Assembly: GCF_030272615.1 (NCBI RefSeq)
Contig: NC_081410.1
Span: 290,097,957-290,161,956 of the forward strand
Reading direction: 5' to 3'
DNA from: Cryptomeria japonica
Lineage: Eukaryota > Streptophyta > Pinopsida > Cupressales > Cupressaceae
DNA length: 64,000 nucleotides
How positions within the stretch are numbered: position 1 is the first letter of the stretch; every line of letters begins with the position of its first letter. The position numbers and the translations under genes are program-made. The notes below the pieces were generated by a model that ran no database searches, was not told the DNA's origin, and saw only the letters and a program-made list of their open reading frames with translations. Shown piece by piece: positions 11,365 through 23,313 of this stretch.

Positions 11365-12468
11365 TGTTGTCTTGATGATGATTGTAATGTATTCATCACT
11401 TATTGACATTGACGTAACACTCTCACACACATATATGATTACATTGACTACCAATGTAACTTCAATTGGTTTACACTGCTAGCCGGCATGTTTAAGGTTT
11501 ATCTCTAAACTAATACTTTGTATCAACCAGTATGTACCTATGAGATAATCTGATATACCACTAGATCGACATCAGAATCAAAATGAAGATGTAGAAGAAG
11601 ATCTAGTGAAGATTTCATAACAATGGTTAATTTTCAATCGATATTAAACTATTCTAACCGGCATCTATTTTTGTGAAGAGTTACTAGCCCATTTGTTTGG
11701 CAGTCATTTTTGTGATGAGTTATGATTATATGTCTAGATTCACTGCACCTAGGAAATTGTGTTCCTATGGTCGACATAAGGATTGTACGTCTATTTAAAG
11801 ACATCATAGAGAGTCATTTAAGGGATGATGATATGATAACGAATGAGAGCTGTTATGTTAAAAGAGTGAAAAATCTTTTGTTGAGAAATGATAAGTGTTA
11901 AGATGCAGAGCAGTATTATTTGTATTTAGAAGGATCTGATCAAGCAAGTCTTGTGCTACTCAAAACAGATCAAACCATTCTTGTTGTTTTCTAATCATTA
12001 CAACAGAATCAAATCCCCTAACTGGGTAAGCTCTAACAAGCTTCTTTGTACAAATCCTCTAACAAGGTGATCCATTAGTTTGGATTTTCAAATCCTCTAG
12101 CGAGGTTACTCCTAATAGGGTGGTACTCTTAACAGGGTATAAGCTTCTAATCAAGCTTGGAATCTCTAACAAGATTCGCTCCTAGCAGAGCTCTTTGTAA
12201 GGCCTTAACCGGTCAATTTTCTATTACTATAGATAGTTAACTTGTGAGTTCCATCTCACCGTGGTTTTTAGCTATTTGGGTTTTCCACGTATAAACACTT
12301 GTGTTATGGTGGATGTTCTACTATTTGTGAATGTAGTTATTTCATTTTGGATAGCATGTATTTTGTTTAACCACTTGGTTAAGAACATCTATAGATTTAT
12401 ATTCAAAGTAGTGTGTGTTTTGGAGTCACTGATTCACCCCTCCCTCTTAGTGCTTTTCAAGTCCATCA
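11365..12468 (+). repeat. Family C 5' LTR
   Basis: It begins TGTTGTCTTGATGATGATTG and ends TTCAAGTCCATCA, and matches 17837-18897 across its length. A TATA-like TATTTAAA at about 11791 is a candidate promoter. It has about 43 bp near 11600-11650 that the 3' LTR lacks. Confidence 0.92.
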
Positions 12469-12470
12469 AT

Positions 12471-12482
12471 TGGTATCAGAGC
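12471..12482 (+). promoter_or_regulatory. Family C primer-binding site (tRNA-iMet)
   Basis: TGGTATCAGAGC lies 2 bp after the 5' LTR. This is the standard plant complement to the 3' end of initiator methionine tRNA and would prime minus-strand DNA synthesis. Confidence 0.92.
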
Positions 12483-12530
12483 ACAACTTCTTTGAAACCT
12501 AACCACTTAGAAGGGAATCTTGAAACCACC

Positions 12531-13820
12531 ATGGGGGATAGAAGATACTTTGAGATGGTCAGAGAACTAGAAGCTAGTAGAAATGAAGTTGAAACTCTTA
12601 GGGGTAAGCTGAAAGCCTCTCAAGTCAAAAGGAGAGAGCTATCTGAAAAATTGTTAGAAATATCTGACAATAGTTCTTTGGATGAAGCCAATACTAATGC
12701 CTTAGCAGAAGAGGTTGAAAAGTTGCAGGGTGAGAAACTGAATCTAAGAAAATAACTGGAATGTCTCACTATTAGCATGTGTCGAGAGCTAGAATCTAGA
12801 AGAGCTTCTAAAGATCTTATCAAAGCAAAAGATCAAGAGATCCTAAAAATTAAACGGGAAAGAGACACCATGCATGAGGATTTAATAGCCGAAATGGAAG
12901 AAAAGGAGAACTTAAAATTAGACCTCAAGTTGGAATCATCTCTAAAAGAGAATCTGTCCAAGCATACTGAAGATCTTGTCACTAAGCTTGCGCAAGCCAA
13001 TGAGAAATTGGAAAAGTTTGTCAAAATTTCTACCATTCTGGAAGAACAAATTCAATCACAGAGAATGAAGGGTGATATCTCTGGACTTGGATTTCACACA
13101 ACGGAGAAAGGTGAATCCTCCAGTACAAAGAGAAACTATCCAAAGAATAAAATTACATCTAAAGTCACTAAGACTACCGACAAGAAATCTTTCAAACCTG
13201 TCTATTTTGTTTGTCATAAGCCTAGTCATACTGCAAATGTTTGCAGGAACAAACCTATGAGAAATGCAAGTTATAATACCAATACTAGGTATGTATCTAG
13301 AAAGTTTGAAGGATATTGCTACACCTGTGGAATGTATGGGCATAAACATATTGAGTGTAGATATGGTGAAAACAATCCTGTACCACACATGCATCCTAGA
13401 TCATATGATGGCCAAAGAAGAAACTATGACAACCAGATGAACAAGACCTGGCAAAGATCCTACAATGACAGTTTTAGTCCATTTAAGATGGAAAAGGAAA
13501 CAAATATTCTATGTACCTTTTGTAATAAAAATGGTCATGAGGCTATGAACTACATAAAAAGAAGATGAAATGCAGGACCTTGAAGATCATCTGGTATGGT
13601 TTGCTATCACTACAACAAAACAGGACACCTGGGAAAGTTTTGCAGAACCAGGAACAACAAACCAGTCAACTCTACTAAGGATCAGAAAGGCAAGCAAAAA
13701 TTTGATGTTGAGGAAATAAGAGAAGACATGAATCGGACATGGAAAAAGAAGAGAAAAGAAGTGCTTGCAAAAGAAATCACCCCTTCACCTAGTGAAGAGA
13801 GTCCAACACTGGTGACTTAA
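12531..13820 (+). pseudogene. gag: Family C gag: coiled coil plus four CCHC zinc knuckles
   Basis: A single frame of 430 codons starts with ATG in a CACCATGG context at 12531. In-frame stops lie at 12753 (TAA), 13566 (TGA) and 13581 (TGA). Residues 1-170 are a Lys/Glu/Leu coiled coil (RELEASRNEVETLRG). A GLGF box typical of SIRE-type copia gags follows, then four zinc-knuckle sites at about 13211, 13318, 13513 and 13600. Only the second (CYTCGMYGHKHIEC) has all four ligands; the others each have one Cys replaced by Tyr. The usual N-terminal capsid (UBN2) region of copia gags is absent, so the ORF begins at the coiled coil. It would encode a nucleic-acid-binding particle protein. With three stops and damaged knuckles this copy is dead. 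No pol follows. Confidence 0.85.
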
Positions 13821-14288
13821 GCCTATCTAAAATGGCTATGGGGAGCATAACGGTAAAACATAATTCGGATCCCTTTGTAGAATAAGCGAGAAAGAATATT
13901 TTTTTTGAATTTTGAATTTTTGTGACCCTTTTCTTTTGCTGACGTGTTAATCAACTAGCATGTCACTTAAGAGGTGAAATTAGGGTTTTTAACCTAAAAG
14001 TATGAGCATTTATTACAGTTGGTAAAAAGGATATAAACTAGTTTTACCTTATCATTTTTTACCCTAATCCTTTCAAAAAAAAAAAAGAAATTGAATCATT
14101 TGCAGAGAAGACCAAGATAGTTTTGGTGTGAATTAAGAAATTGCTTCATGATTAAGAGAAATCAAGATAAATTGGTAGCTACAGAGAAGTGAATAGGAGC
14201 GCATTTGAATAATTCAACCAAGAATCAAAGTGAGGTGCTAAATTCTAGGTATTTCCTTGCTTACCGCCTTGAAAATTGTCTGTCTAGA
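13821..14288. other. Family C spacer between gag and second ORF
   Basis: No coding signal is present. It contains a poly-A run at about 14076 and AT-rich sequence, and may act as the leader of the second ORF. Confidence 0.4.
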
Positions 14289-17200
14289 ATGGCATCTACT
14301 TCCAAATCTATAGGGAGGTTGATGATTACTTTGAGCCTGAAGAAGTTGTAAAGGTAGAGAAAATTATGTCTTATAATGTATTATCGCAAGTTCCAAGTGG
14401 AGTTGTTATCCAAGGTGATTTGTCCAGCTATATAGATTGCAAAATTGAAGATATGGGAACTCTTCACATATTTACTCAGCTATATAGATTGCAAAATTGA
14501 AGATATGGGAACTCTTCACATATTTACTCAACTGAAATCACTCTGTGACAAGGAAGGAAAGATTGAAGCTAAATATTCTAAGATTTTTGAGAAAGGATTT
14601 CATAATGTTGCCTACCCTCTTGAAGATTTTGAAAAAGAAAACATAAGAATAATTCTGAGTCGAGTACATGGAGAGAATATGTATCTGGAAAGGACTCACA
14701 CAATTACCAAGGAAGCCATTAGGGGGTTGTAACATGTTATTGCTCAACCGGTGAAATTCCTAAGTTGAGAAAAATCACAAAAGACACATTATTCAAGCTA
14801 ACTGGTTCCACCTCTGATGGGCGTGCTTTCTCTATTAACAATATCAGAGATCATGCAGTGAAACTCACAGCAATGGTGATAGGCTACAAAGTATTTTACT
14901 CCAGTAGACTTAACAGTGTTCCATTCGTAGCAATTCATACAACATACAGTATGATTATTGAAGATAAAAACTATGATATCTATGAAGCTATCAGAGTCCA
15001 TCTTTTCCTAAATTTAAAGTCTATCAAAAATGACAATACCCAGAAGTTCAAATTCGGTCAACTGCTAGCTAGGTTATTTTTCTACTTTCAGAATTTCCCA
15101 CCTGGTATAGGTGACATTGAATGGTCCAAAGAACAACCGGTCAATGCTCAAATTAGAAACAACATCAAGGCTATAAAGAATACATTTTCATCTGCCACCA
15201 ACAGATATTTTAATGAATTTCAAAAGAAAATGAGTATGAGAATGAGGTTACCTAAAGATGTAGTAAGACATTTTGAGAAAGACATAATCTTCACGGTTAC
15301 TACTAATTTTTGCTTAATGCAAGCAAGAGAACTGAGAGAGGAAGAAATGGAAGAAATGAGCTATGAAGTCAATGATGACTTATTGGTTGGGTATGCTCAT
15401 ACTCTATTGGCATCGCCTGTAGACAAAAAGAAGGCAAAATTAGATAGTCTTGCAATCCAAGCTGCATCTACTAAAACCAATACTGAATCTATAGTTAAAG
15501 CAAAGGGAAAACAAAAGAAAAGTGAAGAAAAACCTCTTGAAAAGAAGACTACAAGGGTGACTCGAAGTGTCCTAAGCAAGAAGGAACAAGCACCCAAAAT
15601 AAATGAGAAAAAGGAGAGTGTACCAAAGAAGAGAAGGAACGGGAAATTAATTTTGTAACCAGAGTTTGAGGGAACAAAGTCTGATGAAGAACCTAAGAAG
15701 GAGAAGGCAACCGATAAAACATCTAAAAAGGAAAAGGTAGTGCCGAAGGCAACTACACCACTAGATATTGCCTCCTACAAACCTGCAACAACATTTGAAA
15801 GAACAATGAAGTCATTGGAAAGAAAAAGGTTTGAAAATGTTAAAGAATATTATGATTCTTTTACTGAAGATGAGCAGAAGAAAATACACCAATAGGTAAT
15901 AAACTTGTTGAGTCATTACTATAAATATCCGCATGAATTAGACAAAGAAATTTCAATATCCTTGTATAATACCTTGTTAGAAAAATGGGAAGAAGCCACT
16001 CAGTTAGAGAAGGAAATTATTGATGAAATATTTGTATAGTATTTTCCCACATTGTCATCAAATGGAATTAGTGCTTTGACTAAGGAATACAAAGTATATT
16101 TTGATTTTAAAATAAGAATATTGAAGCTTCTTAATGGGAAAAGACTAGTTATTGAGACGAAAACTCATCAAATAGCCTGTCTAATCAAAAAAAGGATAGA
16201 TAACATCCAATCTCTCAATAAGGATGAGACCTTAGATGATGTTTCTCTACCAAAAATGAACATAGAGGAAATTTTCCCTACTGATATAGTCTTCTCAACT
16301 GAGAAGAAGAATGACTCAATTATTCATATTGACGAGGACATTAAGGACTCAATAGATCTATTTGAAGAAATTACTGCACCTGATATGGATCTTCCTTCAA
16401 TCATAAAAGTACAGAATACAATAGGTGATCAACCAGCTACTCAAATAGAGGAAGTCAGTATACTGGTAACTGAACAACAAGAGAAACCTTAACTGATAAA
16501 TAAACAACTGGAGAAACCCCAATCTCCACCAGTCATTGAGATCACTCAAAAGGAGATCACTAAGGAAGCTGTTACACAGAAGGCAGAAGATACAATAGAA
16601 GCTAACATAGGAAAGAGCTATCATTAAGTGTATATCCTCTGAAAAGGGAAAGCAAACACTGCTTGATGATGATGATGATGAAGACTCTTTAAGTATTTCA
16701 GGACCTATTAATATGAATACCCTGAGTGTTTCTAAAATGATGAAGTTTGCGTGTATGATGGAAGATCATGCACATAAGAAAAGGATGAAAGAACAAAGAA
16801 TTGAGGTAGAGACAATTTAGAATGTTGTAGACATCTTGTCTGGGTTACTACCAGAAACCTCTGTCGCACATCTTCCCACTCCTATTAGAAAACTCAGACA
16901 GTTAGTTGTAGAGGCATCTAATCAAATCAAAACACTTGAAGATGCTGCTCTAATGTCTGTTGAAAAGAGCCATAAGAAAGCATATGGACAAAAGATAGCA
17001 AAGCACATTGAGAATAGCAAAATGGGCTTATCTCATAATGGAAGTCTGTTGAAGAAAGCTATTGAATCTAGAGGAAAGTATCTTGCCTCTACCTCCAATG
17101 TTACTTTCTTTTATTCTGATATTTCTAAAAATCAAGTTGAAACTGAGAAGGAAATAGAAAGGTTATGTAAGGCATATGTCCCACTCTAGGACTCTATTCA

Positions 17201-17519
17201 TGTCTTTAACCAGTCTATAGATGAACTGCATGACAAACTGATCTGGAATGACAATGAGTGAGCTAAGAGATTCTAATCTCTAAGAGAGCTCAAGAATCAG
17301 CTCACCTCATAGATTGACATTCTTCAGAGAGCCTACTCTTGTGCTGAAGCTATTCTTGCTACACCGGAAACATGCTCACTTGATTTAATGGAGGAATTCT
17401 ATTCTCAGCTACTGTCTACAACAGAGTATATGAATCACATACTAGAATCGTGGCAGAATGCTCTATCTTAGATGAAACAAAATTTCAACCATACTTTCAT
17501 GAGAATTCCTAATGCATGA
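14289..17519 (+). pseudogene. Family C second ORF of unknown function (about 1,070 codons, broken)
   Basis: It starts at the ATG at 14289 (MASTSKSIGR) and can be followed to the TGA at 17517 across several frameshifts and stops. The best-preserved pieces are 14765-15658 (297 aa), 16052-16492 and 16836-17189. The N-terminal third is globular, with blocks such as NNIRDHAVKLTAMVIGYK and FYFQNFPPGIGDIEW. The middle is Lys/Glu-rich with basic stretches (KKRR, possibly nuclear). The C-terminal third is helical and acidic. No retroviral enzyme motif is seen, and I do not recognise the family. A 52-bp tandem duplication at 14425-14528 causes one frameshift. It fills the position pol would hold, so it may be an acquired or accessory protein of this non-autonomous family. 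Confidence 0.65.
14425..14528. repeat. 52-bp tandem duplication in family C second ORF
   Basis: CAGCTATATAGATTGCAAAA and the following 32 bp occur at 14425-14476 and again at 14477-14528 without a visible difference. Because 52 is not a multiple of three, the second copy shifts the reading frame. Confidence 0.92.
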
Positions 17520-17566
17520 CTTTATTTTCAAAAGTCATATACACTGAACTTTTTGATACAGACTTT

Positions 17567-17570
<4 letters not shown>

Positions 17571-17600
<30 letters not shown>
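17571..17600. repeat. (AT)15 microsatellite
   Basis: A pure AT dinucleotide run of 30 bp in the 3' untranslated part of family C. Confidence 0.97.
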
Positions 17601-17602
<2 letters not shown>

Positions 17603-17824
17603 CTTTATCATTTTGGCATTGCTGTCAAAGGGGGAGTAATAATTATATGTATGTATGTGTGTTTGTTTTTTGAAATTTTTTTAATTTTTGCATACATTAA
17701 GGGGGAGTACTTTAATGTTACATTCAAAAGGGAGCTTGAACATATATATGTAGATATGTTGTATATGCACACTTAGTAGTATTGTAAATTACTCAAAAAA
17801 TTTCTAAGTGTTGTCATCAATGCC

Positions 17825-17836
17825 AAAGGGGGAGAT
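17825..17836 (+). promoter_or_regulatory. Family C polypurine tract
   Basis: AAAGGGGGAGAT directly abuts the 3' LTR. It is the usual plus-strand primer of plant copia elements. Similar GGGGGAG runs at about 17630 and 17701 upstream are typical of these tails. Confidence 0.88.
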
Positions 17837-18897
17837 TGTTGGCTTGATGATGATTGTAATGTATTCATCACTTATTGACATTGATGTAACGCTCTCACAC
17901 AAATATATAATTATATTGACTACCGGTGTAACTTCAATTGGTTTACACTGCTAACCGGCATGTTTAAGGTTTATCTCTAAACCGGTACTTTGTGTCAACC
18001 GATGTGTACCTATGAGATAACCTAAGATACCACCAGATTGACATCAAAATCAAAATGAAGATGTCGAAGAAGATCTAGTGAATCTAGGCATTTATTTTAG
18101 TGATGAGTTACCAACACCGTTTGTTTGGGTATCATTTTTGTGATGAGTTATGATTATATGTCTAGATTCACTGCACCTAGGAAATTGTGCTCCTATGGTT
18201 GACATAAGGATTGTATGTCTATTTAAAAACATTGTAGAGAGTCATTTAAGGGATGATGATATGATAACAGATGGAGAGTTGTTATGTGAAAAGAGTGAAA
18301 AATCTTTTGTTAAGAAATGATAAGTGTTAAGATGCAGAGCAGTATTATTTGTACTTAGAAGGATTTGATCAAGAAGCTCTTATGCTACTCAGAACAGATC
18401 AAACCATTCTTGTTGTTTTCTAATCATTACAATAGAATCAAATCCCCTAACCGATTAATCTCTAACAAGCTTCATTGTACAAATCCTCTAACAAGGTGAT
18501 CCATTAGTTTGGATTTTCAAATCCTCCAACGAGGTTACTCCTAATAGGGTAGTACTCTTAATAGGGTATAAACTTCTAATCAAGCTTGGAATCTCTAACA
18601 AGATTCACTCCTAGTAGAGCTCTTTGTAAGGCCTTAACTAGTCAATTTTCTATTACTGCAGATAGTTAACTTGTGAGTTCCATCTCACTATGGTTTTTAG
18701 CTATTTGGGTTTTCCACGTATAAACACTTGTGTTATGGTGGGTGTTCTACTTTTTGTGGATACAATTATTTCATTTTGGATAGCATGTATTTCATTTAAT
18801 CACTTGGTTAAGCACATCTATATATTAATATTCAAAGTAGTGTGTGTTTTGGAGTCATTGATTCACCCCCCCCTCTCAGTGCTTTTCAAGTCCATCA
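17837..18897 (+). repeat. Family C 3' LTR
   Basis: It begins TGTTGGCTTGATGATGATTG and ends TTCAAGTCCATCA. Compared with the 5' LTR it lacks about 43 bp near 18085 and has many transitions. Confidence 0.92.
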
Positions 18898-18902
18898 AGA
18901 GA
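18898..18902. repeat. Right target-site duplication of family C (AGAGA)
   Basis: The copy of 11360-11364 that immediately follows the 3' LTR. Confidence 0.85.
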
Positions 18903-19139
18903 GTCATCAACACTCAGGTAAAAATGATTTGTGATGGGATAAATATGGATATGCTAAAAGATAGTATGGATAAGATAATTTCTACAGGGCTATTTTTTGA
19001 AACTTTTGAAAGAGAAGCAAACCATGGAGTCGTTAAGTATATTTCATATAGGGCAAAAGCTGATGAAGTAATGAATTTCAATTGGCCATCCGATGAAGAC
19101 TATAGCGCATGGAGTGGAATGTATTTGAATGATGAATAG
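18903..19139 (+). pseudogene. Family B unknown ORF, C-terminal end (plus copy)
   Basis: This is the resumption of the ORF interrupted at 11364. It reads MICDGINMDMLKDSMDKII near the start and ends NWPSDEDYSAWSGMYLNDE before a TAG at 19137. The minus-strand copy ends almost identically at 23314. The end is well conserved between the copies, which supports a real protein C-terminus. Confidence 0.75.
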
Positions 19140-19286
19140 AAAGTTGTAAATCATTTGCATAACTATTTTTGTTTTCTAGTGACAGATATTTTGCAACCCA
19201 TAAGATAGGATGGGGTAATTTTCATCGTGAGTTTTGAAGAAAGCGGCTGCAAATTTTTATCCAGTATAAGCAAGTTTGAGGATGAT
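19140..19286. other. Family B 3' untranslated region
   Basis: A short stretch between the ORF stop and the LTR. No clean polypurine tract is seen; the nearest purine-rich run is just left of 19287. Confidence 0.4.
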
Positions 19287-20379
19287 TGTTTTGTATAACA
19301 AAATGTGGTTATGCATAGTCATTCTTAGATGGCAGGTGTCTCCTTTGGCCTAGGGCTTTTTTTCTCCCTTATTTTTATAAAAGGGAATTCAGGGCTATGA
19401 GATGGGGTTCAGAATTTTTGGTCCCTTATGTGTTCCAAATTTTTGTTTCCATATAGCAAAAAAGTCTAGGTGAAACAAAAGGATTGTAAGAGTTCATTTT
19501 ACAGAGAAAAAAATAGAAAAGAGTCTTGTGTCTATGATTTTTGCAGGTTATTGAAGGAGTTATGTATGGATTGTATTCTTACACAGACAATAGAATCAAT
19601 AAATGAATATATTATTCAAACCCATTTCTCTCCAATGTATTATTCTATCATGTTTTGAATGTGTATTATCAAGGAATTTATCATTCATTGCACTGTTGTG
19701 GTGTATGTAACTTTTTGTTCATGCTTTGGTCTGATAGGTCAATTAAATGGTTGAATAAAATTGCAGAGTGATAGAGGTCTTTACAGGGATCTTGATAAGT
19801 AGTTTTGGGTTGGGATTACAAGTACGATATATATTAAGGCAATATTATCTCTAGTTAAATGTTGTTAGATAAATTTTGTTAGAAGTATAGTCTAATGCAG
19901 TATGAATTCATGTACCTTATGGAATAAGGCACTGATCATAGTTAAGTGAATGCCTGGGTATCTATTTACTATTTGAAATCATCACTAGTTTGCTATAACT
20001 TGTTGAATATCAGAGTACTTTCATTTTATATGAACGTTATTATATGTAATAGTCATCTCATGCTCCGAACAAGTTGAGGATCATTGAGAAATTTTCCATT
20101 CCTGAGAATTATCCCTTATTTTTGAATCCTTATATGAGAATATCTACTTTATTTCATGTATGATTTGTGAGTGTGGCGTAAAATCACAAACAAGCATGGG
20201 GATCACACTCCCTAGTTTTGCAAAGCCTAAATCATAGAAGGATCTAGCATCCTTGTCATTGTTGGTCCAAGTTTGAAGAATATTAAATAGTTGGAAGTGT
20301 CTTTCCATAGATATTATCAAGAGAAAACAACTTGGTCTCTTCCTTTGAGTCAGTGTAAACCCATTTTTGGGCACCAACA
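19287..20379 (+). repeat. Family B 3' LTR (plus copy)
   Basis: It runs from about TGTTTTGTATAACA to GGGCACCAACA and corresponds in reverse complement to 22080-23166. The right end (CCAACA) is firm because three copies in the window stop there. The left end is estimated from the TG start and the length. TTTATAAAAGG at about 19372 is a good TATA box, conserved in the other copy. No partner 5' LTR lies inside the window. Confidence 0.75.
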
Positions 20380-22079
20380 ATCAGCATGATGGTTTTCAAT
20401 CAGATTGAGCTGACTTGGGTAACACATTTCATTTGTGTGTTATGCGGTTTTTAGGCCGACATGATGTAGACCTAATTGATGTTGCAGATTATTAGTGTTG
20501 GCTATTTGGAGGAATTGATTGTGTGTTGGACTGATGTTTTGTCATTGATGATAGCACTAGGTATTCTGGTTGCTTTATCGGTATCCTTTTGGTCTCGGTA
20601 GGTTGTTTGGTTTCTAGTTGGATTAGATCATGAGGATCTGGTATGCTCTGGTATATTTGGGTTAGGGAATTGGCTTATTCATTGATACCAACACCTTGGA
20701 AAACCTAAAGGCTCCTCTATGTCCACTTACAAACAACTAACACTTCTCAAGTACTTGTGTGTCTACACACACCTTTGCATTCATGAGTGGGCTACTACTA
20801 GGCTTTAGGGTTTGAGTGGCCCACTTGACCAATTCATCACAATGATCCTTGGAGGGGTGTTCTCACAGCATCTTCACACAAATGAAACAAGATTTCACAG
20901 TTTAGAGCCATTGAAACATCAATTTTGACTCACTTACCCACAACGAAAACCGATTGCTATTAGGTCTCCATTTGAGGGAACTGGATGATAACTTTTGACA
21001 CCCTGAGGTTCTAGGAAAACAAATTATATTTTCAGATACCCTTTTGGGAGTTCTCAACAATATCTTAGTTTTCTAGTACTAGGTCAACTTGCAGATATCC
21101 CAACCAGTACTACACTAATAAACCTAATAGGGCTATTAGACCTATTTGACTAAAAGCCTTTCACAAACAGGTTTGGTTCTCCTTATGGCTGACCATTCAC
21201 TAACCATGAAATGTTATGTAAACCTCCAAAGTACTCTTCTACCACATTCAAACCCTTTCCAGTGCTCTACCACTCACTTCTCATGCATTGTACTCATCAA
21301 ACTTGTCTGTCACATAGAGATGCCTGACCTAGGGTTAGTTCTCCATCCTCTTCACACTAATTTATCCTCTTAATGGATTTTGGTACTAACATATGATGTA
21401 GTGGCCTATCATATCCTATAATTACATAGTGTTTAGTTAAGGATTGATAGGCCAAAATCCATTATTGTAGTCAAACCCTAGGGGTTTAAGGGTTTTAGGC
21501 TACAATCTAGTTACAGGAACAATGCCATGAGAATTCTTGCCAATCCACCTTTAGTATGAAAACAATAGAAATTAGATGGTTTTTTTTAGTTTCTAACAAT
21601 TCTTGATGCTTCAATTTCTTTCTCAATGTACCAACCTACATTTGTCAGTGTTTGGGGCCTTTAAAAGGTTATCCCCAAATGACCAGAAACCACCTCCAAC
21701 TATTTTTCTAACCAAACTGACTGTTGGAGAATCACAACTTACAAAAAGTGCAAAATTATCATGACAACTTTTTTATAATTTGACCAACTTAGACTCCAAA
21801 CTATCATAGTTTATTACATTGGACTCTACAACATAAAAAATGACTCAAATAGACTTGTGGTCACTTGATCCCTCAATTTAGACCATTGTGACCCTTATTG
21901 ACTCAATTTGTTCTACCAGACCCTAGATAACAATTTGACCCAAACATGGACAAACTTGTCACACTCCTAGGATATTCAATTACAAAAAGGACCCATAGGG
22001 TCCTATTACATTCCTTCTAGCTAATACAAAATCATCTTATTCTTAGTTCATGTCTTCATAGGTAGGTGCTCCTACACCA
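20380..22079. other. Spacer between the two inverted family B copies; no gene found
   Basis: About 1.7 kb lies between the two opposed 3' LTR ends. There is no recognisable domain; the short ORF at 21146-21373 shows no family and is probably chance. TGTTGGCTATTTGGAGG near 20497 resembles the start of a copia LTR, but no partner is found. Confidence 0.4.
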
Positions 22080-23166
22080 TGTTGGTTCCCAAAAATGGGT
22101 TTACACAGACTCAAAGGAAGAGACCAAGTTGTTTTCTCCTAAAAGTATCTATGGAAAGCCACTCCCAACTATTTAATATTCTTCAGACTTGGACCAACAA
22201 TGACAAGGATGCTAGATCCTTCTATGCTTTAGGCTCTGTAGAACCATGGAGGGTGATCCCAAATGCTTATTTGTAATTTTATGCCACAATCACAAATCAT
22301 GCATGAAACAAAGCAGATAATCTCATATAAAGACAAAAATAAGGGAGAATGCTTAGGAATGGAAAATTCCTGAGTGATCCTCAACCTACTTGGAGCAAGA
22401 GATGACTAACACATATGACAACCTTCATATAAAATGAGAATATCGTCATATTGAACAAATTATAGCAAACCAGTGGCGATTCCGAACTGTAAATAAATAC
22501 GCAAGCATTCACTTAACTATGATCAGTGCCTTATCCCATTGGGTACATGAATTCATACTGCATTAGACTGTACTTCTGACATTATTTATCTAACAACATA
22601 TAACCAGAGATAATATTGCCTTTCAATACATCATATTTGTAATCCCCACCCAAAATGACTTATCAAAATCCTTGTAAAGACCCCTATCACTCTACAATTT
22701 CATTCAAGCATTTAATTGACCTCTTAGACCAAAGTATGAAAAAAAAAATTACATACACCACAATAGTGAAATGAATGATAAAATCCTTGATAATATCCAT
22801 TCAAAACATGATAGAACAATACACTGGAGAGAAATGGGTTTGAATTGTATATTTATTTATTAATTATGTTGTCTTTGTAAGAATACAATCCATACATAAC
22901 TCCTTCAAGAACCTGCAAAATTCATAGACACAAGACTCTTTCTATTTTTTTCTCTGTAAATGCTCTTTTACAATCCTTTTGTTTCACCTATACTTTGTTA
23001 TTTGGAAACAAAAATTTGGAACACCTAAGGACCAAAATTTTGTACCCCGTCTCATAGCCCTGAATTCCCTTTTATAAAAAAGAAGGGAGCAAACAAGCTC
23101 CAGGCCAGAGGAGACACCTGTCATCTTAGAGTGACTATTCATAACTGCATTATGTTATACAAAACA
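22080..23166 (-). repeat. Family B 3' LTR (minus copy)
   Basis: Its reverse complement matches 19287-20379. The low end TGTTGG (22080) is the inverted CCAACA terminus. The high end is placed at TG opposite TGTTTTGTATAACA. The conserved TTTATAAAAGG box lies at about 23070. Confidence 0.78.
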
Positions 23167-23313
23167 ATCATCCTTTAACTTTCTTATACTGGATCAAAAT
23201 ATGCAGCCGCCTTCTTCAAAACTCATTATGAGAATTACCCCCATCCTATCTTACGAGTTCCAAATTATCTACCGCTAGAAAACAAAAAAGTTATGCAAAT
23301 TGTTTACAACTTT

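Larger units (their letters stand above)
11365..18897 (+). mobile_element. Family C: complete non-autonomous LTR retrotransposon nested in family B
   Basis: The 7.5-kb element has LTRs of 1104 and 1061 bp that start TGTTG and end CCATCA, a tRNA-iMet primer site, a polypurine tract, and a 5-bp AGAGA duplication on both sides. The interior holds a Ty1/copia SIRE-like gag C-terminal half and a second long ORF of unknown function. No protease, integrase, RT or RNase H remnant is visible between 13820 and 17837, so it must have been mobilised in trans. It is inserted in the family B ORF; removing it and one AGAGA restores continuity with the sister copy. By eye the LTRs differ at roughly 8% of sites plus a deletion, so the insertion is not recent. 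Confidence 0.9.

Noticed and set aside
20490-20700. Copia 5' LTR starting at TGTTGGCTATTTGGAGG
   Set aside because: No second LTR, primer site or coding sequence follows.
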